From contig NC_063054.1 in assembly GCF_018812025.1 (NCBI RefSeq), forward strand, positions 8,388,582 to 8,452,581: a DNA stretch of 64,000 nucleotides, written 5' to 3'. The DNA comes from Megalobrama amblycephala. Lineage: Eukaryota > Chordata > Actinopteri > Cypriniformes > Xenocyprididae. Each line of letters starts with the position of its first letter. Within the stretch, counting starts at the first letter, position 1. The notes under the pieces were generated by a model. It did not search any database and was not told the DNA's origin. It saw only the letters and a list, made by a program, of their open reading frames with translations. Positions 25,301 to 37,300 of the stretch are shown here, piece after piece. The translations under genes were made by a program, and so were the position numbers.

Positions 25301-28300
25301 GGTGTCATAGGTCTATGTGAAGGCTAAAAGACGCTGCATTTGTTTTGGCCAAATTCTTAGGCCGCATTGCAGACAATCCCAAAGTACTTTAACTAAAATT
25401 GTGAACCAAGTTCAAGGAAAATGTTTATTGTAAACATATTTATATATTAGATTCCGTATTTAAAAAGTAAAGCTTGTATTAAAAGTCATTAGCATAGCAG
25501 AATGCTAATGTCAGCAGAAATTACCTATGACAGTTAAGCCAATTCTTGTCTAAGGAACACTTTTCATGGGGCACATGTCTGAAACAGCATTTCACATCAG
25601 TCATTTATGAGGTTCTGTCATCTTAGAAGATAGCTCCCTATATATTCATCCTGTCAGCCTTGTTCTGGTAACTATACTTGCTCACAAGCATGGGTTTACC
25701 TCTCCCTTAAGTTACAAATTCTGTAAATTCCTTTTAAGTAATAGACTTGCACGCTTCATTTCCAGTACACCCACAGATTGTTCCCCTTCTCAATTTCATA
25801 TTTAGTCCTATGTGTGTGCAAGTTGTGTTTTATGGTTTTGCCTTTTACTGACAGTTACATGGCTGTAAAACCTGTCTAGCAGGAATGTGGTCTTGAAAGT
25901 GGAAGCATGAATGTCAACCTTATACCGCTAAGAAGGGCAGAAAGAGAGAGAACAAACTCAGATTAAATCTTTGCAAAATGTACATCTTAAGATGTAAATC
26001 TAAATGCTGCATCAAGCTGAGCTCAAAGCGCTGTAACAATGCAACAATGGTGTGTCTGATTTACTTGTCTTGTACAGTAAAAAAAAAACATCTTCAGCAA
26101 CATCATAATTTTCAAGAATGGAAATTTCATATGTACTCTCAAAGTATGCTTCTTTCACACTCTGTCTTTTAGTAGTCATAAATAATGGCAAAAGTGGTAT
26201 TCTTAGTGGGATGTACTCATGTGCTTGCTTACACAGACACATTTTTTCCCCTCATTGTCTGTCTGATGTCTAATGCTTTCATTCTCTGATTTAACAACAG
26301 CTTGCCCCATTTTTGTAGCGACCGTTTTCTCGGAACACATGGTCATGTAAATTGCTTTCAAGTTTAGATTGGTTAACAAATGTGGCATCACTATCTTGCA
26401 TGTGTGTGAAGGGGGAAATGTTTTTGAGTGTTGCTAGGTAAGTGCTTGAAAAAGATATCTTGTGGCTTTTATGTTGCATGTTCTTATCCCTATGTGTATC
26501 TTCACTCGTCACTGGACAGCTACGTTTTGATGCATTTATAGAGCAGAGATACAGAAGCCCAGTCCATCTTAGACTACCAGTTCCTCCACTTTACTCTTCT
26601 CTGACCCTTTTTAATCTAGAGATTTTTCCGGGAGGCTTATGTGGGTGCATGTTTTCAAGTGTGTGCTCAGGAATCCATGAGCTCATATTTTGTTTTCATG
26701 GGCTGCCAGAGAGGATTCTGCAGGAGCGGAATAGAGGATTCTGTGATTTGTCTCAGTAACTTTTGGCATTACAACAGTGCACTAGCTGTTCCTGGCTATG
26801 TGTTCATGCTTTAGGAGGATGAGATCTCAGTGCCACTCTCAGTGGAAACGCGTAATGCCACCAGGGGAGATGCAACATCTTTAGTGGCACAGCAGTCTAA
26901 TTTGTTATTTTAGGTTTCAGGAGGGTGGTCACAAGTGCCTCCTTTTTGGCCACCTTTTGCAAACTCTTTCATAGCCCACAATGATATAGGCTCCTGACTG
27001 CTACCCAAAAGTCTATGAGACAATAAGTCACCAAAGTATGGTTTCAGAGAAGGACTTGGCTCAGCATTTTGGACAAGGCCAATGAGACCGTTGAGAGAAT
27101 GAGATGTGGGATCAGAACAAGATATAAGCCATCAAGTTACTTCTTTACATGTATGGGGCATTTACACTACCTGCTGGGTTGCTGTCACAACATTTGTACG
27201 ACAGAGAGATACCACATTTCCCCTTAAAGCCTGGTAACTCCCCTAAGCTTATTAATTTGTAGAAGTTGTCAATGTCAAATTGTGCCTTTTTTTTAAACTC
27301 TGTGGTAAGTTTGTGAAAAATTAACAAGGAAACAAGTGGCTTGACTTCTCAAGATCTTCCAGAATTCTGCCCCATATGTCTCCCTGTCCCCTGGTCACTT
27401 ACCATCTGAGGTGAGGGTGCCCTGTGGGGGTGGTGGGATTCCCAGTGGGTCGGGTGTTGGGGCGTCCATTCGTGATCCTCGAGGATATGCTCGGTTGTTG
27501 TTGTCTCTCTGAATCTCATTGGTGAAGCGGTTGTTGTTGGCTGGAATGCTCTCTGGTACCACCTGCACCAGCGGCGGCACTGCTGGCAGATCTTGACGTC
27601 CATATCCACGGAGACAGCGGTCCTCCAGGGCAGCGATGAGCACCGATTGGTTGTTGACTGTGGCAGCAAGGCCTGCGAAACGCAGCTCCAGCTCTTTGTA
27701 ACGGGAGGCCAGTCGGAGCATCTCCGTGGTGACATTCAATATGCGGTTCTCCAGCTGTGCCAGCTCCAGGGAGTTGTCCCTCTTGCGGATGATTTCATGA
27801 AGCAGCTGCATGTAGAGCTGCGTCACTCTGGAGTTCATGTTACGAGACTCTTTGCGTAGAAGCTTCATCTCATTTACCAAGTTCCCATCCACATCCGCCA
27901 CTAGTTGCAGCATTTCAATCTCTCGTCGCTGCTTGGAAAGGACCTCCCGCACATCAGCAATGTCCATACGTGTCACCCGGTCTTTGTCTGGCTCAGGTCC
28001 GGTGGCTGAGGCACAGATCGGGCCTGTGATTTTCTGTTGGGGCACCAGGAAAGTGTAGGAACATTTCTTGGAGTCATCGGCAGGTGCTCGCCGTTTTCGA
28101 GATTGCATGAGTTCATTTCCTGAGTGGCACTTGCTGAGCAAGCAGATGGAGAGGCAGAGCATGATGCCCATGCACCATGTTACGCATCTCATGATTGCTT
28201 CTGTTATCGCCTCACCTACTTTTTGGTAGCTTTTTTCTTCTGTTTTCTCTTCCTCAACCTCCAGACAGTGGTAAATCAAATTCTTCACCTGTAAAGAGAA

Positions 28301-31300
28301 ATAAAATGAGCCATCAATCAGCAGTCATGCATCTCATCAAGTGCCAAGCATATACTGCTGCAGACTCCACAGCTGAATTTTACCCAGCAGCCCATGTGGC
28401 AAAGAGTGTTTTTTTTTCTTGTTTCTTTTAATGTTTTAATGGAATGCTGCCATGAAAAGTATGTGTATTAGCAGTTCAACATGGTGTACAACCTCTACCC
28501 CTTCTGTTCTCACAGGAACCCTGGTGTACTATTCAGTCTTGTCTCAGACACTTAAATCAAACACACATTGTATGCTTCACATCCTCCACTAACACATGCC
28601 CATATCCAGATGTTTCACATCCTTTGCTAACAGATCATCACTCCTCTGATGTCATCGCCATGGCATTTTATACACAAAACCCCATCTTCAACCATTCTCC
28701 TGCCCTTGTGCCTCCTGCTCTATAACTCTCTACCACCTTCTCTCCAGGGATCAGTGGATCAAATTCCTAGGTGCTCTTACATCCTGCTGTGTATCTCACC
28801 CTACAAGGTTCAGTATTTAGCAGTCTCTCACTCTGAGTAACCCAGCATGTCTTCAGTTTTTTGCATTGCAGCCCTCTCCGGGAGCTGCATTAGGCTCCTC
28901 TAATCCCAGTATCACCTTTCCCTCCATGCTGAGCTCTGCTTTTCATCAACACCTAGATGTGTTCGCTCTGGGTTCCCCTCCCTGTTTATACAGACACACA
29001 TTTTTCAGTCAGCAGTTCTGCCATCTGTGCTGTTGCAAGACCAAAGATGTGTATGCAGATCCAGTACAGTTCCACATACAAGGTGAAACTGTGTCTCTAA
29101 CATCAGCCTCACTGGAATGCTGTATTGTCTCTAAAGGAATGTGTTGCTGACATTTTAATTTGAAGTTAGATAAGAGTGTCACTATGACCCAAAATTGGAA
29201 CAGTTTGAGGAAATAATCTGTGAATGATTTTTGTTTTGTCCGAATGAACCAGTTTGCTAAAATCAGACTTTTTAATGCTAATCGGGGTCTTATATACTGT
29301 AGGCTGTAAGCGGTTTAGCATGCCTTGCCCTTACTTGTTAAACTAAACCAAGTCAGTGGCCTCCATAGAGTTTTTATTCTGCTCTCCTCCTTAGTTCCTT
29401 TATATTCTAACTATATTTTGTTTGCTTGAAGGCTCTACTGTCTGGTTCTAACTGGATGTAGTCAGTAATCTAAAGCTAACCTATGCTTAGGGGTGGGTTT
29501 CAAAACCAATGGCTCTGTCTTTCAAAGCGTAAAGTGAAATGAAAGCCACAGTCAAACGCAGCCTAATCGGCTCTGAACACGGTGGAGCAATTTGACACCG
29601 CAGGCAACAGACTTTGAGAAGCATGCTGTGTGGAGTGAAGAGATTAGAAAGTGAGAATAGAGTAAGATATGGTTTTAAGGAAAAGTCTGGGCTATAGTAA
29701 AGAAAGTGGGTCACATACATAATCGTCCTCTTGGCTGGTCTGCCAAACAAGACACCTGGCCTTGAACCTGACTTCATGGGAAAAGAAGATCTTGTGCAGT
29801 CCAGAAAGCTGTTGATTTGTCTCCATTTGTGTCTGTCTCCATTTTCATCACTTTCTCTCACTTTTTACTTCAGGGACCTGACTTACTCAACCTAATTATC
29901 TCTAACTATCAACGGACTCTAAGTCAACTGGTTTCCCTCCTGTCATTTTTCACAATCACACAGGAAAAGCAATTCAAAATATTTTGGCTTGGGCGTAGTA
30001 ATGGGCAGCTAACATATCCAGAACAGATGTGAGAATGCCGGCCCACGCCAAAACAGAACGATTCAGGACGTAGTGGTTCGGAATGCTAACCTGAGGGATT
30101 GAGAGGAAAACTCTTACCTTCTAATTTGCTTATTTTACTCTCCCTCCCTTCAGCCATAAAATGGAGTACTGCATTTGTCTCCATTACGCAGTCTCTCAAC
30201 CTTTCACCGTCACTAATAAATAGTAATAGACAACTAAGGTATGTGTTTGCTTGTGGGCTACACACAATTTGTGAATGTGCAACTCACTGTAAAGCATTAA
30301 TATACTTTATCTATCTTCTGCTTTTGTTTAACATTACATTATTGTTATTAAATCTTATTTAACAGTTTTCATTTCCTGTAGCTCAGTTAGTAGAGCATTG
30401 CAATACCAATGCCAAAATCATGGGTTCGATTCCCAGGAAACGCACCATTTGTGGGTATTTTGAAGTGTATATTTGACTATCACTTTGTAAATGTTACCAT
30501 GTTTGTCAGTTGTTAAAACAATTCCCAGTATTATTGGTTTGCTCCTCTGAACTGTCAGAATTCTCACGTTGTAGACTAGCACTTGCACTAGAGCTGTCAG
30601 TAGCTTAGGATAACCAGTTAACTAGCAAGCTTATAAGTTTTTAAACATGGATTTTGTCAACTTTGCTCTTGATTTGGCTATGTTTCCCTATCCTTTCCCC
30701 ACCCATCTGAGTAATACAGCCCCACACTCTATACAATCTACTCAGTGTTCCCATGATTCATTTCTTCATCTTCTTTAGCTTTGATGTGATGTATGGACAG
30801 CTGTGACCCTCTACCGTTCCAGCCAATTGGCTCTTCATGTGTTGTTAATAGCAATAATTCATAGAGCTTCCAGAACGGCTTCCAGACTGTTCTGATACCC
30901 TTGGGTTCCTCGGATGTTTTTACGAAGTCAGTATCACTGTTATGATGTCACCGTCAAGTGTAGTACATGAACATTTAATCCGTGTTCTTGTTTTCATTGG
31001 GTTTGACTCTGCTAACATCATTCATGCTGGCTGTCAAAGACTAAATCCCAGCGGTTCCGCTGCATTGGGCAGAATTAGAGGTTGTTCACAAAAAAACACA
31101 CTTTTTTTTTTCGCATTTAAAAATTTGCAGTACTGATCAATGGAAAAAAACAAGGATCTTGACATGCCATCTTTAAAACAAGGCGCTCGAACGAGACACC
31201 GAAAAGGCAGCAAGACGTGCCGCTACAGTCCAAGACATCAGCCCAGTTTTACTCAGTTAAAAAGCAAAATCAAAACATGTTCTTTCATCCAGCTGTGCTG

Positions 31301-34300
31301 GTTGAATATCTTTGGAAATATGTATACTGAACGGATCTCTTTGACATTGCAATGTGTCTTAAAACTTTATCAGTGCCTCACACCATCAGTGTCAAGGTTA
31401 AGATGGCGTGTCAAATTAAAAATTGAACTTTTAAAAGTATATCTCACACCACTGCAATCCTTTCCACTGGGCTCTCTCTTATGTTTTCCGATCGCAGTAA
31501 TACATACTGTGTCAACAACCCTATAGAATATCATTATGGAAACTGCTGTACAAACAAAACACAGTTAAACAGGGTCACTGAGTTCATTTTACAGTTCATC
31601 ACAGAAATCAGCTTTTCCTCAGTCCTGATTGTGTCTCGGTTATCCATTTTGAAAATACACAGAAGAAGGGTATTTGCCTGGACACATTTGTTTTAGTAAT
31701 AAAGTCTCACTTATTCCATATTTTTACAGAGTGCTGCCAAAATCCTTTATTCCTCAAGAGTATTTTTGTGAAGCTCTGCTTAGAGAGAGGGATAGCTACT
31801 GAGTTTTGTTTATACTTGCGTCTTGGAAGGCAGATTTGCCAATTCTCTCTCACACTCTCTTTTCACTGCTCCGTCTTTGTTATTTATACTTGATCAGCAT
31901 CTCTTCTAATGTACTCAATGTCTCTACAGTAAGCCATTTGTAGTTCCAGCATGTAGAGCTGAAGAGTCCAGTGTGGCACCTTCTTGTCTGGCCTTGTTAA
32001 CAACACTCCATAGGGTTGATGCTGACATCAGCATCTGCTCTTTTGCGTTTATGGTTTTGGCTATATAAGAACCTTCTGAATATGCATGTAGACAATGAAA
32101 AAGCTCTTTCAAGAGCCAAACTATTCCTGGTAGATTTATCTAATCATCTGGTCAGTTACTTGTAGATTATCTCACAATGGCAAACACTGCTTTCTGGCTG
32201 GCCTGCTTGTGTGCGGTGTGCTTTGGTGGGCCACCAGGAGCTGTTTTTCCTTGGCTGTGCCGGAGTTGGATCTGAGCTCCAGTCATTAGCTCATTGCCTC
32301 TCTCTTCGCTTAGCGCCCAACTCCTCGTTTCAGCCTGTGGTGTCTGGCATGACATTATTGTGACTTCCTCTGAAGTGAGTAAAAGAGTTTGAGCTCTTGT
32401 TTTTATGGGATTTATGCCCAAGTGTCTTCGATTTCTGGTCAGCTGTTTCAAGTCAAAATTTCATTGGGCAGTTGAGAGCCGTTTAAACGGTTAACTAGAA
32501 AACAGCGGGTAATATAAGGTGTTTTGTTAAGGGTGTTTGTACTCTTGTTGAGAAAGCTTTGATATTGGACCATAAAGTCCCGTATTTTTCTTGCAAAGTT
32601 TATTAGTCCGAGAGCCGAGTGTCAGTTTGAGCAGTTTTATGAGAGAAAAGGTTATTGCTGGAAAGTTTAGACAAGGATATGAAGTGTCTTAAAACGCTGT
32701 GTTCCTTGGAGATTGACAAGGCGGTGGAGAAAAAACTTGTAAAGATTTTTATTTTATTTGTAAAGCAAATAAATCTCAAGACAAACAGAATGATTTTTAA
32801 ATGCAGAATGCTGTAATTGATGTTAAATCTCTAATCATGTTCTGCGGCTGGTTGCGGTTTACATCCTAATGAATGTAGCTATTTGCACAAGATGGCCAAT
32901 TTTAAGTTTATATGATTAGTCACTGAACTATGAAAGAAATAAGATCTAAGCTAGACAACTCAACAACTAGCTTCATAAAATTTTAAGAGATGAGTCTGTG
33001 ATTCCATGACTCAACAAGATGTTACATTTAAACGCTGCAATTACTCTGGCAGTATAGTGTTCCACAACAATCCCCCACTTGTGTGATATTGTAAAGAGGA
33101 CTCTTAAAAGCCAATCATCCGGTCTCATCCAATCAGCCGTTGCTGAAGTTTTGCCATGTGCATTTACACACAAACACATCAATTGTTTGATCTGAGACAA
33201 TAGTGGGGGTAGTTAAATAGGATTTATTTTAGGTTTTCCTTGAAAGAGAATGTATTTTTTGAAAAAATGTATCTAAGAATTCCACATCTGGCTGTCAGAC
33301 TTTCCCAAGATGATGGCAGCCAGTCCAGTAAACATGTAGACGCACTTCCAAAAATATTCCATAATGAGAATACAAGGGGGAAAAAAAAGAAAGAGGAACA
33401 ACTTGAGAGATGAGCGGAGGGGACAACAGAGGGACAAATGAGAGACCATGGTGAATTTGTTAGGATGCATGAGGCAACATTGCTGTAATCAGAAGCTTCG
33501 AGAGTAAATTGTCTGAAAATAATTCTCGCTCTGCTGTTGTTGGTGAAATTCGTAATATTGGAAAAACATGAGAGAAAGATGACTACACAAACAGCAGCTT
33601 TCTGTTATAATCTGAAGTCTGTACAATAAATGCATCGCATACGGGCCGCGTTTGTCAGCATGGTAGTAATTTGTAGCATGGCTCAACATTTTAAATGGGC
33701 TGAAGATCAAAAAAAACATATGATACACTCTTTTTCAATCAGGAGACGACGCTGACAAAATTAGCAAGTTTGGAAGAGAGCGTATAAAAAAAAAAATAAA
33801 AAAAATAAAAAAAAAAAGTTGGAAAACATGCCCCAACTCCATACCAAGGAGTGCAGAAGGAAATGAGCGCTGGCAGAATGGAGACCAACAGGGCATGATG
33901 TAATGAATTTATGAAGTGAGATCTGGGCATGTGGGAACTTTTAATTGAGTTTGGAGCCCACAGCTAAAGAAAAGAGAGAGCAGGAAAAAGAAGCAGTCCT
34001 GTCACAGAGAATGCAGCTTTTCACTGAACGTGGTTTGGAAGGCTCAGACCTTGGTCCTGATCACCACCCACAAGCTCTTTTTAAAGCCTCTCAGAAGCTT
34101 CATTCCTCTCAGAACTTGCTAAAAGTGTGGGAACATGCGAGTCATGAGAGACAGAGCAGAACTTTTTCTCCGGTTTGCTTGTGTAAAGCTAAATCAGGAT
34201 GATTCCAACAGCTGGAAAGTGAGTCAAATGACATAAGAGTCAATGACAGATATGCTGATATAAAGAAAAGGAATAAGTTTAAAACACATGGTTAAAGTTC

Positions 34301-37300
34301 TTAGGGTAAATGTAATCCTTGTATATGCTTCCATATGGTGTTTTATACCATTTTAAAAGAAAGGTTGACATTCAATGACTGAAATTAAGTATTACCAGAA
34401 AGTAAAAAGGAATAAAAGATTTTCCCTAAACCTTGAGTGCATGTGAGTGTACAAATATTACTATTATTACCTTCTTTTTTTTTACTATATACAGTGCTGC
34501 TTGAAAGTTTGTGAATCTGTGAATAATTTGAACAAAATAAGAGGGATCATACAATATGCATGTTATTTTTTTTTTATTTAGTACTGTCCTGAGTAAGATA
34601 TTTTACATAAAAAATGTTTACATATGCTCCACAAGACAAAAAACTAAAAAAAAAAAAAAAGCTGAATTTATAAAAAAAAAAAAAAGATGAAAACGTGCTC
34701 ATCATAGAATTGTTAAAGTTATTTATTGCATTATTGTATTTTTGAATGAATTAAGACAAATTAGCATCATGTCATTGACCCTTAGTTTGACACAGCAGTT
34801 AAGTTTCCTGCAAATCTTTATGGGATTTTGCATTCACTTTGCATTCCCAAATCTCTTAATTGCTCCCTCGTTTAGCTTGGAATTTTTATTGGGCTCTGTT
34901 TTAGAACGGTGAATAAGATTGCAGCAGTTGAAGATGAAAGTGTGGGCTTATATTTCAAGAGAATGTCATTTTTGGAAAAATTGCCTGAGACAGAGTAGAG
35001 TGTGGCTGCTTAAATGACAGACAACTGAGGAAGAAGGAAGCCTGAAATCCTGAAACCGTATGTATATCTGTGAAACGCAAAAGTCTTCTCCACATGTTTC
35101 TAATTACCTCAGTGCTGCATATGAGGATAAGCAATGCTTGTATTTTTCTGTTTTAACATGTTGAAAGGAAGACGATAAACAGAACACTCTCTAAGAGAGA
35201 AGCATTGTTGGCTCTTATCTGTGTTACGTGCAAGGCTGTATTGAAATGAATCTTACTACTTTTCCTTTATCTCATCATTTATTTTTTATTTATTTTTTTC
35301 AATTCAGCCCAGACCCTAACCACAGTCAAACCTTGTTTTATAGGCGTGTTTTATATTATTGGATACTTTTTAAGAACATTCAAGATTAAAGTTTGAAACT
35401 TCCTCAATTGACATTGCTGGGATGTTTGCACGTTCTAATATTTCCTTCATGAAATGCAAATCTAGAATCAGTTACCAAAGGTTCTGCTGTCTCTGACAAA
35501 ATATGATGTGGCTTCAAAATTCATATGTGTTGTATTTGTCATTTGTTGTTTTTAGATGAATGATTCATTAAAATTAATGTCTAACAGCCCCGATATGTAT
35601 CTGTATGCATTTAGAGAAGCTCACGACACGCGAACATCACAGATGCGATTCATCACCGGTACCCACAGGAATTGACCGTTAAATCTGAACAGTGGCAGCC
35701 TTTGGCCTTTATTTACTCAGCATCACATTCTACTGTCACCCCTTCAATTAGAATATTTCATAAGTTTCTTAACATTTCAGTGTCTCTCTACAATTTTACT
35801 AAATGGTAGGTAATAATGCCATTTGAGTATGAAAGAATTTGAGTGTGAACATTTTAAGACGTTTCACATGTGCTACAGGTGAACCATGTGCCAGCACTTC
35901 AGCACGGAATGTTCTCTGAAGAGTAATGACATGGAACTTCGTCCAAGAGCGGCTTCTTTTTCTGTGTACGGATTTTAGTTAGCTTTATGACTCTCTGAGG
36001 AAACATACGTTTTTCTAACCTTTCGGCCATTTGGTTTGGTTTCACTATTACGGTTATCTGCATAATAATAATAAGGTTATCTGCATAATAATGTTCACAC
36101 AGGACACGTCTCAATGTATTTATTGCAGCATGTTACATGACACACATTAAAGGGGTGGTTGATTATGATGTCACTTCTTAAACTTTAGTTGGTGTTTAAT
36201 GTTGCTGTTTGAGCATAAACAACATCTTATAAAGAATTTGCTGTTTAAGGACTACAACAGATGGCTGGTAGGGACTACAACAAGCTTCTTCCCAGGTTAG
36301 TGATGACATCTGACCCTAAAATTTACATAATCCCTGCCCCCGAGAACACGCAGCAAAGGGAGTGAGGCCAGAGTTGTTGTAGTAGAGTGTTGTTGCCATG
36401 CCGACATTTTACGCCAGACTGCTTCATAAACGAGGGTCAATTCAATGCTGGATTTGCTCAAAAGATCAACATGATGGCACATGCTAGTCGATGAGTTGAA
36501 TCAACTCCACAGCAACTACGTAAATTTATCCACTAACCATTCAGAAACGTCCAGTTTCATTCTAAAAGTTGGAACTTCTTCCTGAGTCTCTCCATCAGTG
36601 TCCGACTCCAGTTTGAACAATGTAAGGCTGAACACCGTTACTGACAATCCTCATTTTGGCTGTGACACAAAAATGCCGTGTTTTTGCTCACAACCAAATT
36701 TGACGAGCTATAATAAATGATCTGTGGGGTATTTTGAGCTGAAACTTCACAGACACATTCTGGGGACACCAGAGACTAATATTACATCTTGTAAAAAGGG
36801 CATTATAGGTCCCCTTTAAGTAAAAGACTAGTTAAACATAAGACCACTGCATTCTGTTTCTCTTGTAAGATCATGTCCTCTGTGAATGCCCCCTTCATCT
36901 TTATTTACAACATTTGGTTTTGTTCAACTTGACGTCTACTGGTGCTGTTCCTTGTTTGGCTGACAGAAGCAGGGCATTATGGGTAATGGTGCTACAGCAC
37001 ACACTAGTTTTGTGATAAGCCTGCAGAATGCCCACTGTCAAACCAGAGGAAAGTGTGTAAGCAGTGTGAATGTGGACGTTTCTACATGAGGAAGTGGTTA
37101 GTGTAAAACGATCTTCTGTTTTGGTAGGTTTGTTTTCCTTAACTAATTTTTTTTATGAATAGAGTCCCTTATCCCCTACAGAACAGTACATAGACGCTCA
37201 GTAGACCCTATTCCCAAGAGCTTCAGCCAGAGGAACCATGAGGAGCACCAGGCAACCAAGAAACATCTACAACTTGCTACAATAGAATCTACTAACCACA

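Larger units (their letters stand above)
22549..27402 (-). other. angptl1: angptl1 intron 1 (between coding exons 1 and 2)
   Basis: 4.85-kb intron bordered by GTAAGT and CTGTCTTCAG. It holds a T-rich repeat fragment (22840-22985), a fragment of the TTCACACCAAG family (23025-23265), one TTAA MITE (23314-23993), an A-run at 24690-24702 and otherwise unique-looking sequence. No supported reading frame. Confidence 0.85.
28289..36146. other. Element-poor intron 3 stretch upstream of angptl1
   Basis: Nearly 8 kb with hardly any transposon signature: a tRNA-like remnant at 30372-30441, an A-rich run at 33787-33818 and a Tc1-end fragment at 34491-34700. Reading frames at 31140-31526 and 33945-34202 show no domain or splice logic. 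As it lies upstream of angptl1 it may hold regulatory DNA, but no specific site can be supported. Confidence 0.45.

Noticed and set aside
28193..28288. Start of angptl1 32 codons upstream at 28288
   Set aside because: The first codon there would be GTG at a splice acceptor. The acidic stretch is no signal peptide, whereas ATG 28192 directly opens one.
30372..30441. Functional tRNA gene
   Set aside because: Acceptor and T stems compete for the same bases and the anticodon stem is mismatched.
31140..31526. 128-codon open frame
   Set aside because: No domain or signal features, and it lies in unremarkable intronic DNA.
33945..34202. 85-codon frame as a small gene
   Set aside because: Ordinary composition, no homology recognised, no regulatory or splice support.
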